This document shows positions 9,734-19,690 of a stretch of 64,000 bases of DNA, piece after piece. The translations under genes were made by a program, and so were the position numbers. This stretch comes from Athripsodes cinereus. Lineage: Eukaryota; Arthropoda; Insecta; Trichoptera; Leptoceridae. The stretch is from NCBI GenBank assembly GCA_947579605.1, contig OX388313.1, positions 28,833,214 to 28,897,213 on the forward strand. Direction: 5' to 3'. The number at the start of each line of letters is the position of its first letter. Within the stretch, counting starts at the first letter, position 1. The notes beneath the pieces are model-generated. The model did no database searches. It saw nothing but the letters and a program-made list of their open reading frames with translations, and was not told the origin of the DNA.

Positions 9734-9768
9734 GACTTAAAGACGTTGCGTAGCAACGTCTTTAAGTC
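9734..9768. repeat. Perfect short hairpin
   Basis: Two 16-nt arms, GACTTAAAGACGTTGC and its exact complement, flank a 3-nt loop. The flanks are unrelated. It may be the collapsed remnant of a foldback element. No poly-T follows to suggest a terminator. Confidence 0.6.
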
Positions 9769-9841
9769 AACAAAAAAAACAGTTTTATTTGTATTAAAAA
9801 AAGTATTTGATGATGATAATGATGATAGGTGACTAGATTTT

Positions 9842-9990
9842 TTTAAGCCGTTTCATAGTACTCAGACCGTTTCAAGGGCGCTGGTATAATTATGCAGTCT
9901 TCAATTTGTTTCTAAAGATGGTTATTGGTTGACATCCGTTAGCACCAAAAGCGGTGGCTCTTTTATTAAGCTCAGCAAGTCATTTTAAAT
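9842..9990 (-). pseudogene. CR1/L2-like LINE, C-terminal tail (decayed)
   Basis: The nucleotide words AGACCGTTTCAAGGGCGC, CAATTTGTTTCTAAAG and the final block match 58250-58450 and 4677-4868 in the same order and orientation. On the minus strand only scattered residues of the tail survive (DLLSLIKE), with stops and frame changes. Confidence 0.5.
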
Positions 9991-10805
9991 CCAATGCCAA
10001 GTTTAATTGTATATTTTATGGAATATTTGTTTATTAAAATTTACACAAATATTTCATAGATACAACTAAACTGAAGCGTTCATTTCTGCTACTATTGTAC
10101 ATGGATGATCACTCTTCTTTAAAAAAAACATAAATAAATAATAAAAAAGTAGGCAAACATATTCACAAATAAGGAAATATTTTACAAATGTTTTGATTTT
10201 TTTTAATATCTCATGTTTTTAAAGACATGCACAAATTACAAGATGTAGTTTTGAGTACCTTCCGAGAAAAAATGTAATTGAACCCTTTGGCACCGCGATG
10301 AATAAAAGAAAATAAAGAAAACGAATGATGTTAAAAGTAATTTAGTGTTTCAGATTGACAATCAACGATAGTCTTGACCAAAATTATAAAGATTGTTGCT
10401 GATGATATTTTATTTTTTTTATTAAAAAACACAATTAATTTTTCACTTTAATTTATTTGAAATCTCGAGTATTGTGGTTTGAGACAGAAACAGCTCAACA
10501 TAGTGGTTTGAGATAGGAACGGTAGGATTTATTTATTTTATTTTATTTAATTTTTTTAATAAAGTTACAAATTATAGATTATTTATAACTTAAAATTACC
10601 TTATTACCTACTATTTGAAAATAACTTTCTGACGTCACTATCATCCACTCATTCTTTCATTCAGGGTGTCACGCTATCATCCTAAAGTTTTTACTTGATT
10701 TTAAATGTTTAAGACATTTCCCACGAAAGATCGCAAGCGTAGCCGCATCCTTGAGGCCGGCCGGAAGATCGTAAATAAAATCGTATCATCAGGATTGGTA
10801 AACAT
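9991..10805. other. No recognised gene
   Basis: AT-rich. I see no gene or repeat that can be bounded in this stretch. Confidence 0.35.
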
Positions 10806-10915
10806 ACCATAGACAAAGTGCACTTAAACCAGCCTAAGCCGATTCGTAAGCATCAAAACACCTTTCCAGTTTCCTACTAAAGGGAGCTTGCACAGTCTGT
10901 TAGTAATGCGGATGG
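10806..10915 (+). repeat. Dispersed repeat with GCCGATTCGTAAGCATC core
   Basis: Collinear with 54556-54662: ACCATAGACAAAGTG, AAACCAGCCTAAGCC, ATTCGTAAGCATC, AACACCTTTC, TACTAAAGGGAG and CACAGTCTGTT. A partial minus copy is at 44117-44155 and a diverged one at 1272-1340. The repeat has no frame, and I cannot assign it to a class. Confidence 0.55.
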
Positions 10916-11005
10916 ATCTTAGACTTCCATATACATTCGCCGTAATATAGGTATACTTACCTTTTACGGACTGTATCGGTGTACAACTTGACACCCACAC
11001 CAACC

Positions 11006-11051
11006 CACCCCCTGAAGATGCTTACCACAGTTGTAGCCGAAACGTTGGGTG
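11006..11051 (+). ncRNA. Hammerhead-ribozyme-like motif, CUGAAGA core
   Basis: The core CTGAAGA (11012-11018) fits the hammerhead consensus CUGANGA and GAAA (11039-11042) supplies the second core strand. Between them GCTTAC and GTAGC form an imperfect stem II. CACCC (11006-11010) pairs with GGGTG (11047-11051) as stem I. The short self-complementary ACGT after GAA would be a minimal stem III with cleavage after U46. Deviations are an unpaired C at 11011, a T/C mismatch at the base of stem II and a U at the cleavage position. Minimal type I hammerheads of this layout are known from Penelope-like elements. Activity here is inferred only. Confidence 0.45.
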
Positions 11052-11052
11052 C

Positions 11053-11186
11053 ATTCAGCGATGAGGTTCACCCATCCTGAATGTTATAATTTTTTATCCA
11101 CCTTGCATGTTTATTACATGCAGCTGGTCTGCTGGCTACACCTCTTGTGGGATATGACGTCATGGTATGGTGCTAGTAGTAGTAGA
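11053..11186 (+). repeat. (TAG)n-tailed repeat, 5'-truncated at ATTCAGCG
   Basis: It starts at ATTCAGCGATGAGG, two bases after the hammerhead-like motif, and runs to a TAGTAGTAGTAG tail. Truncation at ATTCAGCG recurs at 20752 and close by at 40961, so this may be a preferred stop point. Confidence 0.65.
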
Positions 11187-11649
11187 TTTTTATATTTGCA
11201 CGGAGAGGATGACTAGTCTGTTCACAAGCATTAAGCCTACTGACTACTCCATTTGCGTAAAATTCCGTAATAATGTAAATAAAAATGGATAGAATTTTAG
11301 AATATAAAATAAAAAAATAATTGAAAACGGTCGTTAATGGGTTAAAAACATATGTGAATACTGTCCTTGGAACGAATGATGAATCAAAGCTATAGCATGT
11401 TATGTTATAATATATTGTATGAAATATTAATTTTAAGTACTTGATTCAATACTATACAAGTGTATGTATATCATGACATAATGTTTATTAAATTATTAAA
11501 CATACATACCTGGTCATTCGCTGTTTACCTACATATTTTTTCGTGTACTTAATAATTATAATAACAAATAATAATTATACATATCTAATGCAGTTTGTGC
11601 AATACACTTTTTTATATCTGTACTAATTTGAATACCAAATATTATTTTT

Positions 11650-11880
11650 AAACTTGTTACGTGTAATGCCTCTAATACCATACCACTGCGTTCCAACAAC
11701 GAGCATCTTCTGGTAATTCGTGCATATAACACTAATTTCTATTCTCAATCATTCTCAGTATGTGGTGTTCGTTGCTGGAATAAGCTCTCTTCTTCTCATA
11801 GAATATCTCAATCTTTTAATGGATTTAAATACGCCGTCAAGAAGTATTTATTGTCTTCTAACTCATCATCCATCCCATAA
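11650..11880 (+). pseudogene. CR1/L2-like LINE, C-terminal tail
   Basis: An open frame ends at a TAA (11878-11880). It carries RSNNEHLLVIRAYNTNFYSQ, SFSVCGVRCWNKLSSSHRIS and FNGFKYAVKKYLLSSNSS. The FSVxGxRxWNxL...FKxxVKxYLL order is the usual C-terminal tail of CR1/L2-like ORF2 proteins. About 75 codons are left of a protein that normally exceeds 900, so it is a 5'-truncated dead copy. Immediately downstream is AT-rich 3' sequence with TTATTATTATTTG. The related tail at 16931-17032 is a different lineage. Confidence 0.65.
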
Positions 11881-13020
11881 TCCTTTCCTATAGTTCCCAG
11901 TCCCTTTGGAGTGTTAGGTGAGTGGATTGTAGTTTATTTTTTCTCATTTTGATTTATGTAGAGTTTTTTTTTTATTGTTCGTGTTTTAATTATTATTATT
12001 TGTGTTTAGTGCTAGAAGAAATCACTATAAAGTGATAATCTCGCCACTGCATATCATCACATTCTTTTTTATGCAAACTGATTTGTTGATTTTGTTATGT
12101 GAATGATGATATCAGAAGAATAAAGTAAATAAATATCGTGGCTAAATGTATACATACATTTTTTTTTCTGTAGTGCATTCAAAATAATTATAATAACATG
12201 TTTGAAACTTTTTTTTTAAGTTGTAATACAATTTTTTAATAGTTTTTGTAATCAATGAACAGTTAAAAATAAATAAACGAAATACATATTTTTATATGCC
12301 ACCAATCCATATTGTCATATTATTCATGGGAAATTGAGAACTTTCTGTATATTGATTTACATTTTCGTGTTTTTCACCAGTAGTTATTTAGTTTTACACT
12401 TGTGTATTTTAATATGATACAGACTTCCCCACTATGTGTAAGATACACTTTGATGCTAAAAGTATGCAGAATAATTTCATTTTATTATGTTTTTAATGGT
12501 CTTCTACCAAATATCGTCGGTCGATAATATGAGATTGTTCCATTTATCTCATACGTACCTACCATGCTGCTGCAACTATAGCGGTCAATAATTTTTATAC
12601 CTACTCTAAGACAAAGCTTTATACTATAACTACAATAATAAAAATAGGTATATAGAAAACTAGTTACATTATAATTAAATTTGAACGCCTGTTTGTTCCC
12701 AGAATAGAATGTGCGAGGCGCAACACAAAATTTTAGTGCGTAACAGATGTACACAACCATCGGCAAGTGCGTTGTAATTTAAGTGATATTTAAAAATTAT
12801 CCTCTTAAATCGCGTGTACTTACCGTAAAAAAATCTATGCGATAAGGCCTTAAGGTTCACAAATAAATTTAGAGTTAGTTTCTATTTTTATTTTTTTTGA
12901 CAATGGCCCAATGTTTCGATGTGTCATAATGGTGACAATTATCTTGATCTAGGTCTTAATTTAATCGGATTTGCTTTTAAATCTAATAAATTTCAATATT
13001 AATCATTTTTTACACCAAAA
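11881..13020. other. No recognised gene
   Basis: AT-rich, including the LINE 3' flank (up to about 12135, with an AATAAA at 12119). The two minus-strand frames at 12485-12860 contain no recognisable domain. Confidence 0.4.
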
Positions 13021-13021
13021 G

Positions 13022-13184
13022 TAAAGTAATTCTAATTACAGATAAAGTAATTCTAATTACAGATAAAGTAATTCTAATTACAGATAAAGTAATTCTAATT
13101 ACAGATAAAGTAATTCTAATTACAGATAAAGTAATTCTAATTACAGATAAAGTAATTCTAATTACAGATAAAGTAATTCTAATT
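13022..13184. repeat. 21-bp minisatellite, left block (8 units)
   Basis: Eight almost identical head-to-tail copies of a 21-bp unit (AGATAAAGTAATTCTAATTA plus C). Units are identical apart from the first, so the array is young or kept uniform. It continues at 13439 after the SINE insertion. Because 21 is a multiple of 3, it produces a periodic 7-residue translation (RITLSVI), which is not evidence of a protein. Confidence 0.9.
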
Positions 13185-13438
13185 GACATAACATAACATA
13201 ACACGTATAGACAATTCACACAGACCGAGCTAGTCCCAAACTAAGATATGAATCTTGTATTATGGGTACTAACACGGCGATACACATATACAATGCACTA
13301 AACACATATACATGTAACACCCAGACCCAGGACAATCTGAAAAAGGTCATTCTTCATTTTGCCCTGGCCGGGAATCGAACCCGGGACCTCGTGACTCAAA
13401 GGCAAGTGCGTTAGCCTCCGCGCCACACCGGTCGTCAT
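13185..13438 (-). mobile_element. SINE-A, full-length, inserted in minisatellite
   Basis: On the minus strand it has a tRNA-like head (A-box region TGGCGCGGAGGCTAACGC, B box GGTTCGATTCC), then CCGGCCAGGGCAAAATGAAG, a body with ATTGTCCTGGGTCTGGGTGT and GTTAGTACCCATAATACAAG, and a tail of ATGTT repeats. It is nearly identical in structure to 20866-21117. Its ends fall inside the 21-bp array, so it is younger than the array. The heads of this family are tRNA-derived but do not form a functional tRNA. Confidence 0.85.
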
Positions 13439-13540
13439 ACAGATAAAGTAATTCTAATTACAGATAAAATAATTCTAATTACAGATAAAGTAATTCTAAT
13501 TACAGATAAAGTAATTCTAATTACAGATAAAGTAATTCTC
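13439..13540. repeat. 21-bp minisatellite, right block (5 units)
   Basis: Five more units of the same 21-bp repeat in the same orientation as 13022-13184. One unit has AAAATAATTC in place of AAAGTAATTC and the last ends in TTCTCAG. Confidence 0.9.
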
Positions 13541-13796
13541 AGTGATATCTGTTATCTATTTAGGTATCATTAACAATTCAAATCGATCAATATACTGTAC
13601 AATAAACGAATGAATAAATAAATATACTTTTGATAATAATGATAAAAAATACATTGCCAAAAGGCTATAACATCGATTCACAGTTTTCTATGATTCAGCA
13701 ATAAGGTGTACCACTCACTGTGATAGTATTATGTTTCAGCTCTTGCAGAGTATGACTCGTATTTTAATTAGATACAATTGGTCCACTGTCCAGGTA

Positions 13797-14041
13797 CACT
13801 GAGAAAAATACTAACGAAATTTCACAACGAATCATTGGTACGTACTATCAGATTAGGACCAGAGATCGTACAAACGATTCATTAGTACGAATCTATAATA
13901 TTAAGTTGTTGGTAAATATACCAATGATTTGTTTGCGAAGAGTTAATATTATAGATTTATACCAATGAATCGTTTGTACGATCTCTGGTCCTAATCTGAT
14001 AATACCGTACCAATGATTCGTTTTGAGTATTTTTCTCAGTG
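13797..14041. mobile_element. Foldback MITE with TA target duplication (Tc1/mariner-like)
   Basis: CACTGAGAAAAATACT at 13797 is mirrored by AGTATTTTTCTCAGTG ending at 14041, and TA lies on both sides (13795-13796 and 14042-14043). The two ~108-bp arms are about 95% complementary and meet around TTAAGTTGTTGGTAAATATA. The TA duplication and long terminal repeats fit a non-autonomous Tc1/mariner-type element. No transposase frame is present. Confidence 0.8.
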
Positions 14042-14072
14042 TACTTTAGTTGTGGAAAATGTCATTTTTTTA

Positions 14073-14236
14073 ATAAAAAATATATATCTGGGTTTTGTTA
14101 TAAACCCAAATACAACCTTATACACCTTTCACTGCAAGCTTAAAGCTTGTGTCGTGAAAGGGGAGTTTGCCGGCACCTGGGATCGAACCACGGACCCCTT
14201 GTTCATGAGGCCGAGACTTTACCTCCAGGCTACCGA
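14073..14236 (-). mobile_element. SINE-B copy
   Basis: The minus strand reads TCGGTAGCCTGGAGGTAAAG, then GGTTCGATCCC (with a one-base change near the B box), CCGGCAAACTCCCCTTTCAC and GGGTTTATAACAAAACCC, ending in an A-rich tail. It starts about 30 bp from the foldback MITE at 13797-14041. The 91-residue plus frame across it is antisense noise. Confidence 0.8.
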
Positions 14237-14240
14237 CGAA

Positions 14241-15057
14241 CTCGACGAACGACATAATAAAATAATGCACCTATTTTTAATTACGTAAATAAATATTTGG
14301 GATTGTTAAACTATTGAATGGAACAAAAACAACGAATGTCTTTAACAGTGCGATTATTATATAGTAGATTTCACTTTCTGTTGTGTTTTTAAAGCATAAA
14401 TTGTAAGCATACCAATATTGCAAAAATGGCGATTTGTCGAATCTAAGACATTCCTACCAATGTTATGAAATTTTTAACACAATTGGATGTATACAACATA
14501 TCTACCTAGTTCATACTTATTCAAATAGGTGGACTATCGGTGAGTGTAATCAATTGGAATGATTACCACCTTATTCTGTAATTCCTATCCATTCCTAATA
14601 CCAATGGTTGCCTGGGCCTTTTGTAGTGTATGATTGATATGGGCAATTATTACGTATGTGATTTATTTTCTAGGGATTATACGCAATACTACATAATAAA
14701 ACAACACAAACTATACAATATAATATATATCTATGTATATAGTTTGAATATATAACTAATAACACTGTATGTAATAACACAAAAATAACAGTACTAACAA
14801 TATAAAAACATTACACATAAATACTCTAGACTTGTAGAGGAATGGCCCTAAATTATACATCAACTATGATAGTACATGTTGCGTTTTCTGTAACAATACG
14901 CATGCTACACTATCAAATGCGGTCGGCAATCGTACAATTTACTGAATGGTCAAACAATAACGGTTGGTACATCGACGAATGGTTAATATTGGGGAACTAG
15001 TGCCATCTATCGAACATTTTTCAAGATAAAAACATGTTAAAGTAAATGTTTTGTGTT
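14241..15057. other. No recognised gene
   Basis: AT-rich. The ACGTATGTGATTT region and neighbouring words show no repeat that I can match elsewhere in the window. Confidence 0.35.
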
Positions 15058-15189
15058 TTGTTACATGTAAATGTGTGTAGTGCATTGTATATATGTATAT
15101 CGTCGCGTTAGTACCCATAATACAAGATTCATCTAAGTCTGGGACTAGCTCGATATTTGTGAATTGTCTATGTATGTTATGTTATGTTT
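15058..15189 (+). mobile_element. SINE-A, 3' half only
   Basis: TGTTACATGTAAATGTGTGT, GTTAGTACCCATAATACAAG and TGGGACTAGCTCG, then ATGTTATGTTATG, match the 3' half of SINE-A. The tRNA head is absent. A head fragment of the same family lies separately at 15375-15465. Confidence 0.7.
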
Positions 15190-15218
15190 AGATATATATT
15201 TATATATTTTTTTTATTT

Positions 15219-15284
15219 TTTAACTGGATTTGGACACAATGACATGATCAATCGGACATCTGGATTCGGGAACCATGTTTACAC
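15219..15284 (+). repeat. Dispersed 70-bp repeat, copy 1 of 3
   Basis: TTTAACTGGATTTGGACACA, then AATCGGACATCTGGATT and AACCATGTTTACAC. Copies in the same order occur at 16069-16142 and 55974-56047. All three diverge after the shared block, so this may be a conserved end of a larger element. Confidence 0.55.
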
Positions 15285-15374
15285 AAAGTCTAATCGGAAA
15301 AAGTGAGAAAGGCGTTCCAACGCTTAAAAATGATCTGATGTTAATGTAAGTTTAAGTAAGTTCTTGCCTTTAAG

Positions 15375-15465
15375 TCATGCCTATGGGAGCTCCCAGGTTC
15401 GATTCCCGGTCAGGGCAAAATGAAGAAAAACCGTTTTCAAATAGTTCTGTGTCTAACTACAAGTG
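15375..15465 (+). mobile_element. SINE-A, head fragment
   Basis: CCCAGGTTCGATTCCCGGTC carries the B box, followed by AGGGCAAAATGAAGAAAAAC and TTCTGTGTCTAACTAC. The A-box side is eroded. Confidence 0.6.
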
Positions 15466-15582
15466 ATATATTCCAAAAAGAAACAAGAAAAAAATAAAGA
15501 GGATTATGTTACTTTTAAAAAACACGTATGTTTTATTCTTGAAATGCAGTTATATACAATTTTAATAGTAAATAATATAATT

Positions 15583-15594
15583 TTATATATATAT

Positions 15595-15625
<31 letters not shown>
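15583..15625. repeat. (TA)n microsatellite
   Basis: About 43 bp of alternating TA with one AATA interruption. Confidence 0.9.
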
Positions 15626-16068
15626 GTCAGTAATTGTGTATATACATCTTAAATCTAAAGATTGGATACCTATTTAACACTATAACAACTTTTATTACTG
15701 ACTATTGTACATAAGTGTGTTTCAGTATTTATTTGGCTTTAAAACAAACTCAGGCTCATCCCATAGGACTAGATTGATAGTTTCTTATTGTCTTTACAGA
15801 ATTAGTACAGTTTGTGTGTTTGTATGTAAGTACATTACTGGTCATCGCTTAGTTAGTATGAATATTATATACTCGGCCCTAACTGCATTAGATAATACAT
15901 ACATACTACGTATTGCGAGCATAGAGTAAAATTGAGTATTAAACAGGTAGGTACTAAAGTATAGGGTGGACCATAATAACTATTTAGTTATAACTGTTTA
16001 GAGTCGAAAATCGGATTGCCAGAAAAAAAAACTGTTTAGAGTAGGTTAATAATATACAGCTTTTAATT

Positions 16069-16142
16069 GTTTAACTTGATTTAGACACAACACGCAGATG
16101 ACAATACCAATCAGACATCTGAATTGGAGAATCATGTTTACT
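16069..16142 (+). repeat. Dispersed 70-bp repeat, copy 2 of 3
   Basis: TTTAACTTGATTTAGACACA, AATCAGACATCTGAATT and AATCATGTTTAC, collinear with 15219-15284 and 55974-56047. Confidence 0.55.
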
Positions 16143-16225
16143 TACTGGCGCCGTTAAGACGGAAGATATTGATCCATTCTAGATCTCAAATAAGAGATCA
16201 CAAAAAAATGATTTCTTCTGTGGTT

Positions 16226-16424
16226 TACTACTATACCATCACGGCATATCCTACAAGTGGGGGAAGCCAGGAGACCATCTGCAATCTGCATGTAGTCCTC
16301 TCCGTTTCAACCAATAATTTTAGATGAAAAATGTCCTTATTTTTCAAACATCTGGCTTTTACAGGACACTAGAGAACTTACGGAAAAGAGTGGGAGACCA
16401 ATTTACTGTGGGGTGCTCCAAGGA
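16226..16424 (-). repeat. (TAG)n-tailed repeat
   Basis: The minus strand runs from GGAGCACCCC through GGTCTCCCACTCTTTTCC and TGTCCTGTAAAAGCCAGATG to GGATATGCCGTGATGGTATA and a short TAG tail. The middle section around CACCCATC is deleted. Confidence 0.65.
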
Positions 16425-16930
16425 CTACGCACGGAACTATATCCACTGCATTAAAGAACTCCCAATTTTTTAGAAACACAGATAACGTCTTTAGTTACAC
16501 ATTATTAAGAATCGCGTCGGTTTTTATATTTCAATATTTATCACACATTTGAAATTTTTGAAAAAAAACTTTGGCAATACTATTACGTTCCACCCTGTAT
16601 ATAAACGTATAGGTATACAGAGTGTCTGATGTCTATTACTGGAATAATTACATACATACATAGTTATTATTATTATTACCCGCATTGTATATTACGAAAT
16701 ATTCCAAGGCCGACGGTACGTTGGTGTCATTAATTCTCACAATAATAGGTATCATCTTTTTCTTTTTTTTCGTCTTTTTCTTATTATCATTCTTAACAGA
16801 AAACAGTACAACTAATAATTTAAGTTTAGATCGAATAATGTTCACTCCTGTCTATAACGGTTTTCATTTATTTTAATAATCTCTTTTCTTAAGTTTAACT
16901 TTATATCTCATTTTTATACAAAATAAATAT

Positions 16931-17032
16931 GAAATCTGGAACAATCTCCCCAATGCAATTCGGTCCACTTCAACAATTGGCTCATTCAAATATAAAGTAA
17001 AATCTCTCATTAACAACCCACCATCTCATTAA
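16931..17032 (+). pseudogene. LINE C-terminal tail (CR1/L2-like)
   Basis: The frame EIWNNLPNAIRSTSTIGSFK YKVKSLINNPPSH ends at a TAA (17030-17032). WNxLPxxIR followed by FKxKVKxLI is the hallmark C-terminal tail of CR1/L2-like LINEs. Only 33 codons are left. Confidence 0.6.
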
Positions 17033-17099
17033 ATAGTAAATTCAACTCACCTTCTTTTATGGCATGTGATGATTTCTGAATGCCTACTACTGTATATTT

Positions 17100-17712
17100 A
17101 TTTATCTATCTTTACCCTCACTCCATATACTAAATGGGGTAGGCAAAGAAAACGGAACGCCGTATAGATCTATCCTTACATACTTCTATCGCTTCTTCTA
17201 CATTCACAAAATTTCTCATACAATCACAATGATTTTTCATACTTAACACACGGCCGTCTTTGTGAATTTTATTCACGCGTTCTTGGACGTCCGCGCTTTC
17301 TCACATCCCCTCTTTAAGACAGATATATCCTCTTTGTCATCCATTCATTCCACATGTCCAAACTATCGTAACTTATTTATACGCATTCTATCCACAACAC
17401 TCAAGCACTCTTGCATCCTCTCATTTTTCTAAAATCCTCATTCTTTACTCTATAACGCAACGGTTTGTCAAACATTTTTCTCAGAGATCCCATCTCCACT
17501 GCATTTATTCCATTTGCGTCCTTTTTCAACCTTATCCATGTTTCGCTTACATACTTTAGTTTCGGTACCAGAATAGTATTGTTCTCCACCATTTTTGCCA
17601 TATATGATACATTGCTATTGCTGAGAGTGAGTCGAAGTGCAGCGTTCGTCCTAGCGTCGGCCACTTTTCTTCTTTCTATATCCCTATCGCATCTCCCATT
17701 CCTTGCAAACAA
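17100..17712 (-). pseudogene. RTE-like LINE (family b), decayed
   Basis: The minus strand is collinear with 6515-7090: GRCDRDIERRKVADARTN, LKYVSETWIRLKKDANGINA and VEMGSLRKMFDKPLRYRVKN, then a frameshift, and further on words matching RRGCEKARTSKN and the 3' end near 17100 (TTTGCCTACCCC). It is interrupted by several shifts and stops. It is older than 6515-7090. Confidence 0.65.
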
Positions 17713-17755
17713 ATTGCCGAATAAAAATCTCTGTACCTCTTTCTATATAATAATT

Positions 17756-17858
17756 TAAACGGAATCACAGTGGTATTCTGCACTAGCATTTTCGCCATGT
17801 TCGACCTATTGAAGTGCACCGTTCACTCTAGCACCGGTCACTTTTCTTCTTTCAATGT
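17756..17858 (-). pseudogene. RTE-like LINE (family b), partial duplicate
   Basis: The minus strand reads IERRKVTGARVNGALQ, a stop, then VEHGENASAEYH. It repeats the segment coded at about 17570-17690 of the neighbouring copy, so this is either a second insertion or a local duplication. Confidence 0.5.
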
Positions 17859-18190
17859 AAAATAGATTAAAAAACAATGTTTGCTGACTATAATAATATT
17901 AGGTACAGATACGTTCTTCATGAAAAGGCAGTTGAAAGATGAAAGAAACAAATAAACAATAAGTAGATTGATAGAATAGATAATGATAGAAAAATAATGT
18001 ATCAGTCAAGTCATCGAAGTGCAACCGAAACACCCATAGGAATAAATTTATATCTAGTGTATTGTATTGTATTTCTACTACCAGCAGTAACTAGTCATAA
18101 TAATAATGAAAATGACTTTGTATTAAGTTCAGCTGATCCAATAACCATTTGGAGATATTATGCAACGATATTTATTATTTTCTCGACCCA

Positions 18191-18409
18191 GTCGCCGGTA
18201 AAGAATATAAGTCTTCCACTGTTTTTTTCTGTAGCTTTCCTGTAAAAGGCAGGTGATCGTAAGACTCCGCGAATTTGACGAATGTCACCCATCCAGAATG
18301 TCTTTTTTTTTATTAGAATGGAAAGGAAGATCTGCTTGTTTATTGTTTTCGGTTGCTCCACTGGCTACCCTACTTGTGGGATGTGTCGTAATGGTATAAT
18401 AGTAGTAGA
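18191..18409 (+). repeat. (TAG)n-tailed repeat
   Basis: From GTCGCCGGTAAAGAATATAA through TTTCCTGTAAAAGGCAGGTG and CACCCATCCAGAATGTC to ACTTGTGGGATGTGTCGTAA and TAGTAGTAG. The ATTCAGCGATGAGG segment is eroded to ATTTGACGAATG. Confidence 0.7.
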
Positions 18410-18579
18410 TTATTTCTTTATCTACTTTAGTCATTATTAATACCTAATTAAAAACAATAACCTGGGTACTCATCCAACTATAAAGTTTCCAGGTTCTACG
18501 TTTCCTAGCAAACTCTAATGCGCTTTGAACAGACTAAGGAGTGGCTTCGGATGCACAGCCTCCTACCTACTCTCCGTTA

Positions 18580-18715
18580 TATGTGTGTGTGGTGCTGACC
18601 AAACAACAGACCAGTGAACACTTGATCCCAATACTCATACGACGACGTCATCTCATGGTTACCTTGAAATACGAATATGACGGGTATGACCCTTAAGAAG
18701 AAGAAGAAGATAATG
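18580..18715 (+). mobile_element. LINE 3' UTR ending in (AAG)n
   Basis: GTGTGTGTGGTGCTGACC, CAGTGAACACTTGATCCC and GACGGGTATGACCC, then five AAG triplets (18695-18711). The RTE-like fragments at 32524-32910 and 33257-33340 end in the same AAGAAGAAG type of tail, so this is probably a bare 3' end of such an element. Confidence 0.4.
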
Positions 18716-19020
18716 ACTTAGAATGATAATTAATTTAATAAAAATTGATACTCCACTCAAAGCGAACAATGCTATTTGAAATATTTATTTTTTAAATAAT
18801 CTTAATAACAAATTCATCACACTTTCTCACGACATCCACAAATATCTGGTGTTTATGTATATATTGTAGAAGAGCGTCATCTCAGGTTTTCTATTCAAAC
18901 AAGTTCATGTAGGGCGATACCTCGTATGGTGAATGTGAAGTAGAGGGATTCGAACTCCGATGATCTGCCGATTCCTGAAATATCAGATTATTTTTTATCA
19001 TTCTCTTGTGTACACTTAGT

Positions 19021-19234
19021 TACTACTTCTACTACCATTATTCCATCACAGCGTATCCCACAAGTGGAATAGCCAGCAAACCAGCTGCGTGCAATGCAAC
19101 AAGAAATTAAGACATCTAGGATGTTGGCCAAATTTAAAATGTTAAAGTTTTATTTTTTCGAAATCAAGTTTTTTTACAAGACACTCGAGTATTTACAGAA
19201 AAGAGAGAGAGAGACCTATTCTTTGCCGGGTGTT
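19021..19234 (-). repeat. (TAG)n-tailed repeat, diverged
   Basis: The plus strand starts TACTACTTCTACTACC, then ATCACAGCGTATCCCACAAG, TAGCCAGCAAACCAGCTGC, GACATCTAGGATG and CAAGACACTCGAG, to CCTATTCTTTGCCGGGTG. The centre lacks the TTCAGCGATGAGG block. Confidence 0.65.
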
Positions 19235-19559
19235 GCTCTTAATTTTGGTGTCCATTTTAGTTAATATGTGTAGTAACTATTTTTACCACATATTATGTTC
19301 CTACTAGCAAATTGGCTGCCGGTACAGCCTTCATGGTATGTATTAATTTAATTACATAACATCTTGTCTTGCTGTGGCAATGACTTTACCATCACGTGTA
19401 TAAGAGAGATAGACTGACAATTGTAGAGCGCTGTCTCTATCACAAAGGTGTTTGACTCCGTGAGGTTTTGTTACCATAGAAGTCAATAATTATAGAAGAA
19501 GTATTTTTTTATTTAAATAACTTTTAACGAATAAGTGTTGAATGAGCGACTTTTTTATA

Positions 19560-19690
19560 TCCCTTATGTTCCTTTATGTTTTCGAGTGTCATGTAAAAAG
19601 TATTCTTAAAACATCCCATACGTAACATTAATAAATGACATAAAACATTTTCAATTCAGCGACGAGGTATGACATCCACTCTAATGCCCT
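19560..19690 (+). repeat. (TAG)n-tailed repeat, 5' half, diverged
   Basis: TTTTCGAGTGTCATGTAAAA, AACATCCC, then CAATTCAGCGACGAGGTATG. The tail half is missing. Confidence 0.45.

Noticed and set aside
13010..13219. A 69-residue minus-strand frame with a repeated RITLSVI heptad
   Set aside because: The period comes from the 21-bp minisatellite. There is no flanking non-repetitive coding sequence and the SINE interrupts the array.
13022..13540. Possible CRISPR-like array
   Set aside because: Units are directly adjacent with no spacers, and the sequence is eukaryotic.
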